Source: an uncultured Dorea sp. (GTDB lineage: Bacteria > Bacillota > Clostridia > Lachnospirales > Lachnospiraceae). From it: a stretch of 64,000 nucleotides of DNA. The translations under genes were made by a program, and so were the position numbers. The number at the start of each line of letters is the position of its first letter. Within the stretch, counting starts at the first letter, position 1. This document shows, piece by piece, positions 16,944-25,860 of the stretch. The stretch is taken from NCBI GenBank assembly GCA_947063855.1, contig CAMSTW010000008.1, positions 1 through 64,000 of the forward strand. Direction: 5' to 3'. The notes beneath the pieces were generated by a model. The model ran no database searches. It was not told the DNA's origin and saw only the letters and a program-made list of their open reading frames with translations.

Positions 16944-17933
16944 ATGGGAAGCTTTAAAGATGTGGTAGGCCACAATGACATTATCAATTATATCAGAAAT
17001 GCGGTAAGTATGGATCAGGTGACGCACGCCTATATACTGAACGGAGAGCGCGGGGCCGGGAAGAAGCTGCTGGCGAAGCTTTTTGCGACAACTCTTCTGT
17101 GTGAAGAGGGCGGACCGGATCCCTGTAATACGTGCCATTCCTGCCGGCAGGCGGAGAGTGGGAATCATCCGGATATTATATGGGTTACACATGAGAAGCC
17201 GAACTCGATCAGTGTGGATGATATCCGGGAACAGGTGAATCATACGATTATGATCAAGCCTTATCAGGGGCCGTATAAGGTCTATGTGATCGATCATGCA
17301 GATATCATGACGCCCCAGGCGCAGAATGCATTGCTCAAGACGATCGAGGAGCCGCCGCAGTATGCAGTGATCATGCTGCTGACGGAGAATGCCGAGTTGC
17401 TGCTCCCAACGATTACGTCCAGGTGCGTGATGCTTAAGCTGCGTTATATCAGGGATGTGCTGATCAAGAAGTATCTGATGGAGACGCTGAAGGTCCCGGA
17501 TTATAAGGCAGATATGTGTACGGCGTTTGCCCAGGGGAATATGGGACGCGCCATAATGCTCGCGAATTCGGAGCATTATAATGAGATACGGGAAGAAGCC
17601 GTTCAGGTGTTAAAATATATACATGAGATGGAGTTGAGCGAGCTTATTCAGGCAGTGAATAAGGCCGCTGCGTATAAATTGGAGATTTCGGACTATCTGG
17701 ATATCATGGTGGTATGGTATCGGGATGTCCTGTTATATAAAGCGACGAGAGATATTGATGTAGTCGTATTCAAGGAAGAGATTGACAGTATCAAGGAGCG
17801 GGCAAGGAAGAGCTCTTATGAGGGAATCCAGCTGATCATAACAAGTTTTGACAAAGCGAAGGAGAGGCTTAAGGCCAACGTGAACTTTGAACTGGTGATG
17901 GAGCTTTTGTTCCTGACGATACAGGAGAACTGA
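16944..17933 (+). CDS. holB: DNA polymerase III delta' subunit
   Basis: Clamp-loader subunit of the replicative polymerase. 329 residues with an AAA+ domain: the P-loop is degenerate (GERGAGKKLLA), normal for delta', followed by a zinc module (CEEGGPDPCNTCHSC), the Walker B-like YVIDHADIMTPQAQNALLK and the SRC sensor motif LLPTITSRCVML. The C-terminal helical collar completes it. It overlaps no neighbour and is followed after ten bases by ricT, the conserved order in Clostridia. Confidence 0.94.
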   Translation: MGSFKDVVGHNDIINYIRNAVSMDQVTHAYILNGERGAGKKLLAKLFATTLLCEEGGPDPCNTCHSCRQAESGNHPDIIWVTHEKPNSISVDDIREQVNHTIMIKPYQGPYKVYVIDHADIMTPQAQNALLKTIEEPPQYAVIMLLTENAELLLPTITSRCVMLKLRYIRDVLIKKYLMETLKVPDYKADMCTAFAQGNMGRAIMLANSEHYNEIREEAVQVLKYIHEMELSELIQAVNKAAAYKLEISDYLDIMVVWYRDVLLYKATRDIDVVVFKEEIDSIKERARKSSYEGIQLIITSFDKAKERLKANVNFELVMELLFLTIQEN

Positions 17934-17943
17934 GGAGAATTAT

Positions 17944-18855
17944 ATGACGAGAGTGATTGGAGTTAGATTCCGGCCGGCAGGGAAGATATATTTCTTTGCG
18001 CCGGGAAGATATGAGGTTAAGGCGGGGGACAAGGTGATTGTCGAGACGGCGAGAGGCGTGGAGTTCGGCTCTGTTGTTACCGGGCCAAGGGATCTGGAGG
18101 ATGACAAGATTACCCAGCCGCTGAAGCCGGTCATACGGATTGCGACCCCGGACGACATCAGCAAGGAAGAGAAAAACCGGATGAAGGAGAAGGAAGCGTT
18201 TGACATCTGTCTGGAGAAGATACGCAAGCATAAGCTTGAGATGAAGCTGATTGATGCGGAGTATACGTTTGACAATAATAAGGTGCTCTTCTACTTTACT
18301 GCGGACGGGCGGATAGATTTCCGCGAACTGGTGAAGGATCTTGCCAGTGTGTTCCGCACGCGGATAGAGCTGAGACAGATCGGGGTGCGGGATGAGACGA
18401 AGATCCGGGGAGGGATCGGGATCTGCGGACGCCCGCTGTGCTGTCATACGTATCTGACAGAATTTGCGCCGGTATCCATCAAGATGGCGAAGGAACAGAA
18501 TCTGTCCCTGAATCCGTCGAAGATATCCGGAGTATGCGGGAGGCTGATGTGCTGCCTGACCAATGAGGAGGAGACTTACGAGGAATTGAACAGCCGTCTG
18601 CCGTCTAACGGCGACCATGTGACGACTCCGGACGGGCTTAAGGGAGACGTGCAGTCTGTCAATGTGCTGAGACAGTTGGTGAAGGTAATCGTAACGCTGG
18701 ATAATGACGAGAAGGAGATCCGGGAATACAAGGCCAAGGAACTGCGGTTCAGACCAAGACGCAAGAAGAAGGACGTAAGGCTGTCGAGGGAAGAGATGGC
18801 GGAGCTTAAGGCGCTGGAAGAGAAGAACGCCGCATCTAAGCTGGATGATGAGTAA
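17944..18855 (+). CDS. ricT: PSP1-domain protein RicT (YaaT)
   Basis: 303 residues. In Bacillus, RicT with RicA and RicF forms an iron-sulfur complex that steers RNase Y and promotes Spo0A phosphorylation, biofilm formation and competence. The PSP1 core is clear, with the paired cysteine motifs GICGRPLCC and GVCGRLMCC. The N-terminus RVIGVRFRPAGKIYFF and the Lys/Glu-rich C-terminal tail fit the family. GGAGAATT precedes the ATG; holB ends ten bases upstream, so the two are co-transcribed. Confidence 0.94.
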   Translation: MTRVIGVRFRPAGKIYFFAPGRYEVKAGDKVIVETARGVEFGSVVTGPRDLEDDKITQPLKPVIRIATPDDISKEEKNRMKEKEAFDICLEKIRKHKLEMKLIDAEYTFDNNKVLFYFTADGRIDFRELVKDLASVFRTRIELRQIGVRDETKIRGGIGICGRPLCCHTYLTEFAPVSIKMAKEQNLSLNPSKISGVCGRLMCCLTNEEETYEELNSRLPSNGDHVTTPDGLKGDVQSVNVLRQLVKVIVTLDNDEKEIREYKAKELRFRPRRKKKDVRLSREEMAELKALEEKNAASKLDDE

Positions 18856-18925
18856 GCGTAGGAAGTGCAGGAAATGTATTTCGAAGGAAGAGAAATCGGA
18901 GCTTAAGGCAGTGTAGTGGAAGTGT

Positions 18926-19681
18926 ATGGATTTGGAGAATGTATATATAAGGGAAGGCGAGCGTCTGGACGATCTTCAGGTTAAGGGATATGAGATCATC
19001 CAGAGCCCGGGACGGTTCTGCTTTGGGATGGATGCGGTGCTTCTGTCTTCTTATGCAAAGGTGAAGCGGTATGAACGGGCGCTGGATCTTGGCACCGGAA
19101 CGGGGATTCTGCCCATTCTTCTGGAAGCGAAGAATGAAGGATTGCATTATACCGGACTGGAGATACAGGCAGAGAGTGCGGACATGGCGCGCAGGAGTGT
19201 GGAATATAACGGTCTCGGAGACCGGATAGATATTATAACGGGAGACATCAGGGAAGCGTCGGCCATCTTCGGACCGGCTTCTTTTCATGTAATCACTGTG
19301 AATCCGCCGTATATGATCGGGGAGCACGGCCTTAAGAATGAGAAGGAGGCTCTGTACATCGCGAGACATGAGGTGTTGTGTACACTGGATGATATTCTGA
19401 GGGAGAGCGCAAGGCTGCTGCCGCCTAAGGGAAGGTTCTATATGGTGCACAGACCCTTCCGTCTGCCGGAGATACTGGCGAAGATGTCGGCGTACCGGAT
19501 TGAGCCCAAAAGGATGAGACTGGTATATCCACATATTGATAAGGAGCCGAATATGGTGCTGATTGAGGGACTTAGAGACGGGAATCCCAGGATGAAGGTA
19601 GAGCCGCCGCTGATTGTGTATGAGAAGGATGGGAAATATACGGAAGAGCTGCTGCGAATCTACGGAGGCGCTGACTCTTAG
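18926..19681 (+). CDS. trmN6: tRNA1(Val) (adenine(37)-N6)-methyltransferase-like
   Basis: 251-residue SAM-dependent methyltransferase of the YfiC/YabB group that methylates A37 of a tRNA. Motif I is DLGTGTGILPILLEAK and the N6-adenine catalytic motif is NPPY (in HVITVNPPYM). The N-terminal LDDLQVKGYEIIQSP segment is typical. It belongs to the holB-ricT-trmN6-rsmI cluster of Clostridia, but here two foreign-looking genes lie between it and rsmI. Confidence 0.9.
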   Translation: MDLENVYIREGERLDDLQVKGYEIIQSPGRFCFGMDAVLLSSYAKVKRYERALDLGTGTGILPILLEAKNEGLHYTGLEIQAESADMARRSVEYNGLGDRIDIITGDIREASAIFGPASFHVITVNPPYMIGEHGLKNEKEALYIARHEVLCTLDDILRESARLLPPKGRFYMVHRPFRLPEILAKMSAYRIEPKRMRLVYPHIDKEPNMVLIEGLRDGNPRMKVEPPLIVYEKDGKYTEELLRIYGGADS

Positions 19682-19794
19682 GAGTTGTAGACGATTTTGG
19701 GGTTCGGATGATGTTGGAAGGTTTAATGAAAAATGGCGGCGGGCGTTGCAGAGGTTCGGCCGTATTGCATGAATAAATACCGGGGGAAACGTTG

Positions 19795-20259
19795 ATGCTG
19801 CAGATAATTTTTGGTGAGTATAAAGGGAAAGATTACATTTTTGATCCAGATACTTATTTTGATAATGCATATGAAGATGAATGGCTGACGGATTCGCTGA
19901 GCAAAGAGATGGTTCGGGATATTGACCGGTCGGAACTAATCGGCCCGAATCTGGTCCAAAGTCCAGTGCTTGGCGCGATTCCTCCCGGCAGGCTTTCAGG
20001 CGGAGTAAAAACATTGATTTTGATTGCAAATGACCCGGAGCATGTTTTTAATGCATCTGCCTGTGGAGATAATTGTGCTTTGCAGCTTTTGAAGCTGGGC
20101 GCTATGAAAGATGTCACCATTCGTCTGGGGTATCTGATGAACTTTGGCGATGCGTGTTTTGAAATCAAGATTATGAATACCGGAAAGATCGTTCAAAATC
20201 AGGCTGAGTTTGTACGTGAAATAATCGCGCATGATCTGCTGGAGGCAGAATATTTATGA
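19795..20259 (+). CDS. DUF4869-like protein, first gene of an inserted pair
   Basis: 154 residues from ATG 19795 (a TTG at 19792 is also open), with a CGGGGGAAA ribosome site. It begins LQIIFGEYKGKDYIFDPDTY and contains NDPEHVFNASACGDNCA and IRLGYLMNFGD. The call to the uncharacterised family DUF4869 is from memory. The stop overlaps the start of the next gene (ATGA), so the two are translationally coupled and probably act together. The base composition is lower in GC than the housekeeping genes on both sides, and the pair breaks the usual trmN6-rsmI adjacency, suggesting acquisition by transfer. Confidence 0.75.
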   Translation: MLQIIFGEYKGKDYIFDPDTYFDNAYEDEWLTDSLSKEMVRDIDRSELIGPNLVQSPVLGAIPPGRLSGGVKTLILIANDPEHVFNASACGDNCALQLLKLGAMKDVTIRLGYLMNFGDACFEIKIMNTGKIVQNQAEFVREIIAHDLLEAEYL

Positions 20260-21239
20260 AGGGAAAATATGAAATCCAAATCTACAATAATAAGATACAT
20301 TACCGGCTGACTGTCAAACGTAATATTACTATTTTTCAGGGAGACAGTGCATCTGGCAAATCAGAAATGATTCGTCTTCTGACTGCCTATAATAATCGGC
20401 GTGAATCATCAGGAGTTACTTTGATCAGTGAAAAGGTTTGTACGGTTCTGACGGATGAAGATTGGGAAATGCGGTTGTCGGGGTATCATAACCGTATTGT
20501 ATTTATTGATGAGGGGAATTCATTTGTGCGTACGAAGCGCTTTGCAGGATATGTAAAGAAGTCTGACAATTATTTTGTCATTATTTTCCGGGACAGTTTG
20601 TACGAACTGCCCTATAGTATAGAAGAAATCTATGGATTTCATGAGTCGAGAGATTCACAGAAATATCGTAACCCCAAACGCATATATAATGAACAGTTTC
20701 ATCTGTATACCGCATTTCCCCAGACAAAGATTCTTCCGGATAAGGTGATTGTAGAAGATTCTAATTCAGGTTATGATTTCTTCTGTCACGTATTTGGTGA
20801 AAAGTGTATCAGTGCAAAAGGGAAAGGGAATATAAAAAAGATACTTTTGAATGAAGGCAATAATGAGAATATTCTGGTTATTGTTGACGGGGCGGCATTT
20901 GGTCCGGAAATGCAGGCATGTGTGGCGATTGTAAGGTCGCCGGCAGGTAATATAAGTGTATTTGCGCCGGAGTCTTTTGAATATCTAATCTTAAAGTCAG
21001 GTATCCTGGAAGTGCCTTTGGATATTCTTGAACAGACATATAATTATGCGGACAGTATCAGGTATTTTAGCTGGGAAGAATTTTACACACAATATCTTAC
21101 TGAATTATCTAAAGGTACAGTCTATCAATATTCAAAGAAGAAGTTGGCTTTGGGGTATCTGACTGGCGGGAGTGAGAGCAGGTTAAAAGCAACTATCCCT
21201 GATTGCATTGATTTGCGGGAAGAAGGGTATGATAGGTAA
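20256..21239 (+). CDS. P-loop protein of unknown function, second gene of the inserted pair
   Basis: 327 residues. A Walker A motif is clear near the N-terminus (IFQGDSASGKSEMIRLL, Lys about residue 38) and IVFIDEGNSF (about 82-91) is a good Walker B. A later segment ILVIVDGAAFGPEM (about 210-223) has the look of a second acidic, TOPRIM-like strand, but this is weak. No transmembrane segment. It overlaps the DUF4869-like gene by four bases. Function unknown; the small partner plus ATPase arrangement and low GC are typical of accessory (for instance defence) modules, but nothing in the sequence proves that. Confidence 0.75.
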   Translation: MKGKYEIQIYNNKIHYRLTVKRNITIFQGDSASGKSEMIRLLTAYNNRRESSGVTLISEKVCTVLTDEDWEMRLSGYHNRIVFIDEGNSFVRTKRFAGYVKKSDNYFVIIFRDSLYELPYSIEEIYGFHESRDSQKYRNPKRIYNEQFHLYTAFPQTKILPDKVIVEDSNSGYDFFCHVFGEKCISAKGKGNIKKILLNEGNNENILVIVDGAAFGPEMQACVAIVRSPAGNISVFAPESFEYLILKSGILEVPLDILEQTYNYADSIRYFSWEEFYTQYLTELSKGTVYQYSKKKLALGYLTGGSESRLKATIPDCIDLREEGYDR

Positions 21240-21301
21240 ATCGAGTACAGAGTATATGATTAGTTTTCCGAAGACAAAACAGGTTAGAAAGGGGAATGAT
21301 T

Positions 21302-22141
21302 ATGCCGGGCACATTGTATCTGTGCGCAACGCCAATCGGTAATCTGGAGGATATCACGCTGCGCTGTATCCGGGTTTTGAAGGAAGTGGATCTGATTGCG
21401 GCGGAGGATACCCGCAACAGCATCAAGCTGCTGAACCATTTTGAGATTAAGACGCCGATGACCAGCTATCATGAATATAATAAGATTGACAAGGGAAGGA
21501 AGCTTCTGGAGCGTCTCCAGAATGGAGAAGATATCGCGCTGATCACGGATGCGGGAACGCCGGGAATCTCCGATCCGGGGGAGGAACTGGTGGGGATGTG
21601 CCAAAAGGCAGAGATACCGGTGACTGCCGTGCCGGGGGCGGCGGCGTGTGTCACGGCGCTTACCATATCCGGGCTTCCAACCAGACGGTTTGCGTTCGAG
21701 GCATTTCTTCCGGCGGATAAGAAGGAGCGGCAGGCGGTTCTTGAGGAGATGAAGACGGAGACGAGGACGATGGTGGTGTATGAGGCTCCGCACAGGCTGG
21801 TTCGCACACTGGAGGTATTGCTGGAAGCTCTGGGGAACAGGAGGGTGAGTATATGCCGGGAACTGACGAAGAAGCATGAGACCGTATATACCGCATCGGC
21901 AGAAGAGGCGCTTGCATACTACGCCGAACATGCGCCCAGAGGAGAATGCGTGATTGTGATCGAGGGGAAGAGCCGCGAGCAGATTCGGGCAGGTGAGCGG
22001 GCACGTTGGGAGGAAATGAGCGTTGCGGAGCATATGGACTACTATCTCGGGAACGGTATGGAAAAGAAGGAGGCCATGAAGCGGGTAGCGCGGGACCGGG
22101 GCGTTGGGAAGCGTGAGATATACCAGGAGCTGCTGGGGTAA
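21302..22141 (+). CDS. rsmI: 16S rRNA (cytidine(1402)-2'-O)-methyltransferase
   Basis: 279 residues from ATG 21302 (an ATG at 21296 is closer to the GAAAGGGG site). Tetrapyrrole-methylase fold that 2'-O-methylates C1402 in the ribosomal P site. The start PGTLYLCATPIGNLEDITLR, the DLIAAEDTR segment, ALITDAGTPGISDPG and the VPGAAA loop are diagnostic. It normally follows trmN6 directly in this group of bacteria. Confidence 0.95.
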   Translation: MPGTLYLCATPIGNLEDITLRCIRVLKEVDLIAAEDTRNSIKLLNHFEIKTPMTSYHEYNKIDKGRKLLERLQNGEDIALITDAGTPGISDPGEELVGMCQKAEIPVTAVPGAAACVTALTISGLPTRRFAFEAFLPADKKERQAVLEEMKTETRTMVVYEAPHRLVRTLEVLLEALGNRRVSICRELTKKHETVYTASAEEALAYYAEHAPRGECVIVIEGKSREQIRAGERARWEEMSVAEHMDYYLGNGMEKKEAMKRVARDRGVGKREIYQELLG

Positions 22142-22266
22142 TGTGTTATCTTATGGAAAATACACCAGAAACTGACAGATTGCATAGAATGCGGGCGGTA
22201 TCGAAGGCAATATGCCGCATGCCTTGGTCAACTTGTATAATATTTTTTAAAAAGATTGTTCAACTT

Positions 22267-22276
22267 GGGTATACCC
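22267..22276. promoter_or_regulatory. palindrome upstream of the shared ATPase gene
   Basis: GGGTATACCC is a perfect 10-bp palindrome, about 19 bases before a TATACT box (22295-22300) and 92 bases before the msmX-type gene. It is a candidate operator in the promoter region. Confidence 0.35.
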
Positions 22277-22367
22277 TAAGCTGGACTTTTTTTATATACT
22301 TTTTAACAGAGCAAGACGGTATCACAGATACAAATATATATTTAAGGAAAGATGGAGGAAACCCAAA

Positions 22368-23480
22368 ATGGCAAGTTTATCATTAAAACACATTAACAAG
22401 ACATATCCGAACGGCTTTGAGGCTGTTAAGGACTTTAACCTTGAGATTAAAGATAAGGAGTTCGTTATCTTCGTAGGTCCTTCAGGATGTGGTAAGTCAA
22501 CGACACTTCGTATGGTAGCAGGTCTGGAAGACATCTCTTCTGGTGAGTTATGGATCGGCGACAAGCTGGTGAACGACGTAGAGCCTAAGGACAGAGATAT
22601 CGCGATGGTATTCCAGAACTACGCTCTGTATCCACATATGACAGTTTATGATAACATGGCTTTTGGTCTTAAGTTAAGAAAGGTTCCGAAGGACCAGATT
22701 GATAAGATGGTACGTGAGGCGGCTAAGATTCTTGACCTGGAAGCTCTGTTAGACCGTAAGCCGAAGGCTCTTTCCGGTGGTCAGAGACAGCGTGTTGCTA
22801 TGGGACGTGCGATCGTTCGTAATCCTAAGGTATTCCTTATGGATGAGCCTCTTTCAAACCTGGATGCTAAGCTGCGTGGACAGATGCGTATTGAGATCTC
22901 CAAGCTGCATCAGAGACTGGGCACAACGATCATCTATGTAACACATGACCAGACAGAGGCTATGACACTTGGTACAAGAATCGTAGTTATGAGCGCTGGT
23001 ATCGTTCAGCAGGTAGATACTCCTCAGACACTGTACGATCGTCCGTGCAACCTGTTCGTAGCAGGATTCATCGGATCACCGCAGATGAACTTCGTAGATG
23101 CTAAGTGTAAGGTTGAAGGCAAGAAGGTTTCTCTTGTTGCAGGACCTGCATCCATCGAACTTCCGGAAGCTAAGGCTAAGAAGCTGATTGACGGTGGATA
23201 TAATGGAAAGACAGTTGTTCTTGGTATTCGTCCGGAAGATGTACACGATGAGCCGGAGTTCCTTGCTAAGTCTCCGAACACGATTATCGAAGCTACAATC
23301 CGTGTATACGAGATGCTTGGTGCAGAGGTTTACTTACACTTCGATTATGAAGGCGCTACTATGACTGCAAGAGTTGATCCTAGAACATCTGCAAGAAGCG
23401 GAAGCACAGTTAAGTTTGCTCTGGATGCTGACAGAATCCACGTATTCGACAAAGAGACAGAGAACACAATTACAAACTAG
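22368..23480 (+). CDS. msmX: multitask sugar ABC transporter ATPase (MsmX/UgpC type)
   Basis: 370-residue ATP-binding subunit of the MalK class. Walker A is GPSGCGKST (37-45), the Q-loop is FQNYALYPHMTVYDN, the signature LSGGQRQRVAMGRA, Walker B VFLMDEPLSNLD, and the switch His in YVTHDQTEA. A C-terminal TOBE/OB domain with GIRPEDVH follows. In Gram-positives one such ATPase, encoded alone, energises many sugar importers that lack their own. It is monocistronic here with its own terminator, and the importer at 1973-5074 lacks an ATPase. Codon use suggests strong expression. Confidence 0.93.
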   Translation: MASLSLKHINKTYPNGFEAVKDFNLEIKDKEFVIFVGPSGCGKSTTLRMVAGLEDISSGELWIGDKLVNDVEPKDRDIAMVFQNYALYPHMTVYDNMAFGLKLRKVPKDQIDKMVREAAKILDLEALLDRKPKALSGGQRQRVAMGRAIVRNPKVFLMDEPLSNLDAKLRGQMRIEISKLHQRLGTTIIYVTHDQTEAMTLGTRIVVMSAGIVQQVDTPQTLYDRPCNLFVAGFIGSPQMNFVDAKCKVEGKKVSLVAGPASIELPEAKAKKLIDGGYNGKTVVLGIRPEDVHDEPEFLAKSPNTIIEATIRVYEMLGAEVYLHFDYEGATMTARVDPRTSARSGSTVKFALDADRIHVFDKETENTITN

Positions 23481-23491
23481 TATGTATGATA

Positions 23492-23523
23492 ACGGCCGGA
23501 CACTTTTGTTGTCCGGTCGTTTT
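23492..23523 (+). terminator. terminator of the msmX-type gene
   Basis: Stem ACGGCCGGACA (23492-23502) / TGTCCGGTCGT (23510-23520) with one G-T pair, 7-base loop and a short T run. Confidence 0.8.
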
Positions 23524-23593
23524 GCAAAGATACTTTCTGATTCGTATTGCTTTTTATTTTTAAAGCGATAAAGCAATACTGGTATTGGCAGAT

Positions 23594-23650
23594 AAAAACA
23601 GCATGGCTGTTTGGCGTAAGGTCAGACAATTATGCTGTTTTTTATTTTTA
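23594..23650. terminator. hairpin with T run
   Basis: AAACAGCAT (23596-23604) / ATGCTGTTT (23632-23640) with flanking A and T runs; it could act in either direction. It lies between the msmX-type gene and the hicA remnant. The rest of 23481-23791 holds no other gene. Confidence 0.5.
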
Positions 23651-23684
23651 TACGTAATATTTACGTCTAATATGGTATAATATA

Positions 23685-23768
23685 AAAGGAGAAATCCATT
23701 ATAGCAAAGAACTTCCAATTGGAACTGCAAATAATATTTTGAAAGCAGCGGGATTATTGGGGCGATAA
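23685..23768 (+). pseudogene. hicA: C-terminal remnant of a HicA toxin gene
   Basis: The frame reads EIHYSKELPIGTANNILKAA, then GLLGR and a stop, which matches the end of HicA mRNA-interferase toxins (H..ELxxGTxxxILKxAGL). It has no start codon: an in-frame TAA at 23655-23657 closes it upstream and the double-stranded-RNA-binding-like core with the catalytic His is absent. It is in the normal toxin position directly before hicB. Confidence 0.75.
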
Positions 23769-23791
23769 AGTGATGAAAGGAGAAGGGGATT

Positions 23792-24190
23792 ATGGCGAAA
23801 TATATTTATCCGGCAGTATTTACTCCGGAAGAAGGCGGTAAATTTTCAATTGATTTTCCTGATATTGAAGGATGTTATACTTGTGGAGATAATCTTGCAG
23901 ACGGGATGGAGATGGCACAAGATGCGCTGGCTTTTATGCTCACTCATCTGGAAGATGAGAAGCGCGAGATTCCTATGGCATCTTCTATCAATGCCGTTAC
24001 TGCGGAGGGTGAGGAGTTTGTTACTTATATTTCATGTGATACTACCGTTTACCGTCGTCTTATGAACAGAACAGCTGTAAAAAAGACGCTTTCAATACCA
24101 TCATGGCTTAATGATTCTGCCGTTGCAGCCGGACTGAACTTCTCACAGGTGCTTCAGGATGCGTTGAAACAACAATTGAATATTCTTTAG
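23792..24190 (+). CDS. hicB: HicB-family antitoxin (apparently orphan)
   Basis: 132 residues. The N-terminal HicB fold is typical (YPAVFTPEEGGKFSIDFPD, IEGCYTCGDNLADGMEMAQDAL), and a C-terminal ribbon-helix-helix-like DNA-binding segment (KKTLSIPSWLNDSAVAAGLN) follows. Normally it neutralises HicA and represses the hicAB promoter. Here only the last 27 codons of hicA remain, so the protein may be a leftover or may protect against other HicA toxins. AAAGGAGAAGGGG precedes the ATG. Confidence 0.92.
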   Translation: MAKYIYPAVFTPEEGGKFSIDFPDIEGCYTCGDNLADGMEMAQDALAFMLTHLEDEKREIPMASSINAVTAEGEEFVTYISCDTTVYRRLMNRTAVKKTLSIPSWLNDSAVAAGLNFSQVLQDALKQQLNIL

Positions 24191-24208
24191 TACGTGAAAA
24201 CCGTCACA

Positions 24209-24246
24209 AAAAAGGCATATATTTCCGGATATGTGTCTTTTTTTTG
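24209..24246. terminator. terminator after hicB
   Basis: AAAGGCATAT (24211-24220) pairs with ATATGTGTCTTT (24229-24240; two G-U pairs and flanking A-T extension), followed by eight T. Confidence 0.7.
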
Positions 24247-24400
24247 TTTTTTTTGACGTTTTTCTTTGCATATATTTACAAACCATAGAAGTATTGGTAA
24301 AATGGACTTGTGTATTGATAATACTGACTGTTTGCATAAATGCAATGCTGTATATAAAGTGAGGATATGCACGAATACAAATGATATGGAGATATATGCG

Positions 24401-25849
24401 ATGACACCATTTTCTTCTATTCTTGAATTCTATATGAAAGAAAAATCTATCAAAACATATTCTATTGCACAATTCTGTGAAATGGACCGTTCCAATATGT
24501 ATAAGATTATTAACGGCAAGCGGAACCCGCCTTCGGAGGAGATTGTTGAAAAGATTGCAGAATATATGCGGCTTATGCCGACAGAACGCAGCCGTTTGAT
24601 GGAAGCATATCAGATTACCATTATGGGTTATCATACCTATCACCGCAGAAAGAGTGTGCAGGATTTTCTGGTGTCCTTCTGTGCTGATTATGCAAAGCCG
24701 GAGGAGAAGCAGATCTGGCAGGAATGTGTGACGGTAAACGAACAGGAATTGATATTGTGGCAGGGAACGGTTGTAAAAGACCAGCAGTTAAAACACCTGA
24801 TTTCGAGTGTTCTGAATATAGAGGCGCAGAGAATGGGAGGAAGAATCTGCCTGATTATGCAGCCGGAAGATAACCCGATTATGGATCTGCTGGTTTCGGC
24901 TGGTATAAGAAGTGCCAATCTGTGTATTGAGCATATCTTCTGCCTTAGTAATACGAATGATATTGTCTCGGAGAAGAAGGATTATAATCTATACTGTCTG
25001 AAAAACATTCTCCCAATGTTCATACAGTGTGTCTGCAGTTACCAGCCTTATTGCTATTATGATAATATTGTTTCGCATAATACCAGATTCAATCTTCTGT
25101 CGTCTATGCTGTTAACTTCCGAATATGCGATTATTTTTTCAATGGAAGAGGATTATGGGATGCTGCTTTCGGATAAGGATACGGTACAGCATCTGCATAG
25201 GCTGTTTCAATCGCTGAAGGACGATACGTCTTTGATGGCAGATAAGGTTAATTCGCTGGAAAGGCAGCTGACAGCCTTTGAGACGGTCAATTTCAGCGAT
25301 AAAGGAGTGGGATTTCAGCCGGAGGCATGTCTGCTCCCGGTAATTCCGACGGCATTCTTGGAGAAATATCTGAATCGTGATCTGTTGTCGCAGGAACCGG
25401 TGAAGAAAAGGGTGTATCAGTACATCCGGCAGTCGCAGCAGATACAGGAGGAAACAAAATCTATCTTTATTTTTACGGAAAATGGTATTCGAAGGTTTGT
25501 TGATAATGGCAGGATATCGGAACTTCCTGATTCGGTTTATGATCCGCTTGAGTATAAAGACCGCCTGCTGTTGCTTCAAAAACTAGTGAAGGAATGTGAG
25601 AAGGGCAGATATCAGATGATGCGTTGTGATGCGCCGATCGCAGATGTGGATATCTGTCTTTACAGCGCTGTGCAGGATGGATATCTGTTGATTCCAACCA
25701 CACGGAATGACAGGATTTTCCTGAAGATTAAGGAGTCGGGGCTGTTGAATACTTTTAGGGATTATTTTGAGTCCCTGGACAGGAAATATTTTTATAGTGA
25801 AGATGAAACGGTAAATATTTTAGAGGAGTTATTAAAAAAGCCACATTGA
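24401..25849 (+). CDS. HTH-domain regulator with large uncharacterised C-terminal region
   Basis: 482 residues from ATG 24401, chosen because GGAG lies nine bases upstream (24386 and earlier in-frame starts lack a site). The first 70 residues form an XRE-like helix-turn-helix (YSIAQFCEMDRSNMYKII, NGKRNPPSEEIVEKIA). The remaining 400 residues have no motif I recognise and no membrane segment; they may be a sensory or protein-protein domain. It stands alone between the hicB terminator and the lipoprotein/lipase pair that opens the type VII island, and could regulate either side. Confidence 0.8.
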   Translation: MTPFSSILEFYMKEKSIKTYSIAQFCEMDRSNMYKIINGKRNPPSEEIVEKIAEYMRLMPTERSRLMEAYQITIMGYHTYHRRKSVQDFLVSFCADYAKPEEKQIWQECVTVNEQELILWQGTVVKDQQLKHLISSVLNIEAQRMGGRICLIMQPEDNPIMDLLVSAGIRSANLCIEHIFCLSNTNDIVSEKKDYNLYCLKNILPMFIQCVCSYQPYCYYDNIVSHNTRFNLLSSMLLTSEYAIIFSMEEDYGMLLSDKDTVQHLHRLFQSLKDDTSLMADKVNSLERQLTAFETVNFSDKGVGFQPEACLLPVIPTAFLEKYLNRDLLSQEPVKKRVYQYIRQSQQIQEETKSIFIFTENGIRRFVDNGRISELPDSVYDPLEYKDRLLLLQKLVKECEKGRYQMMRCDAPIADVDICLYSAVQDGYLLIPTTRNDRIFLKIKESGLLNTFRDYFESLDRKYFYSEDETVNILEELLKKPH

Positions 25850-25860
25850 CTGAGACGGCA

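Noticed and set aside
18848-18916. 22-codon frame with a CRKC motif overlapping the ricT stop
   Set aside because: Very short, no family, and probably just the tail of the ricT coding pattern in another frame.
18836-20029. 397-codon minus-strand frame opposite trmN6
   Set aside because: A shadow frame spanning a real gene and an intergenic gap; no domain features.
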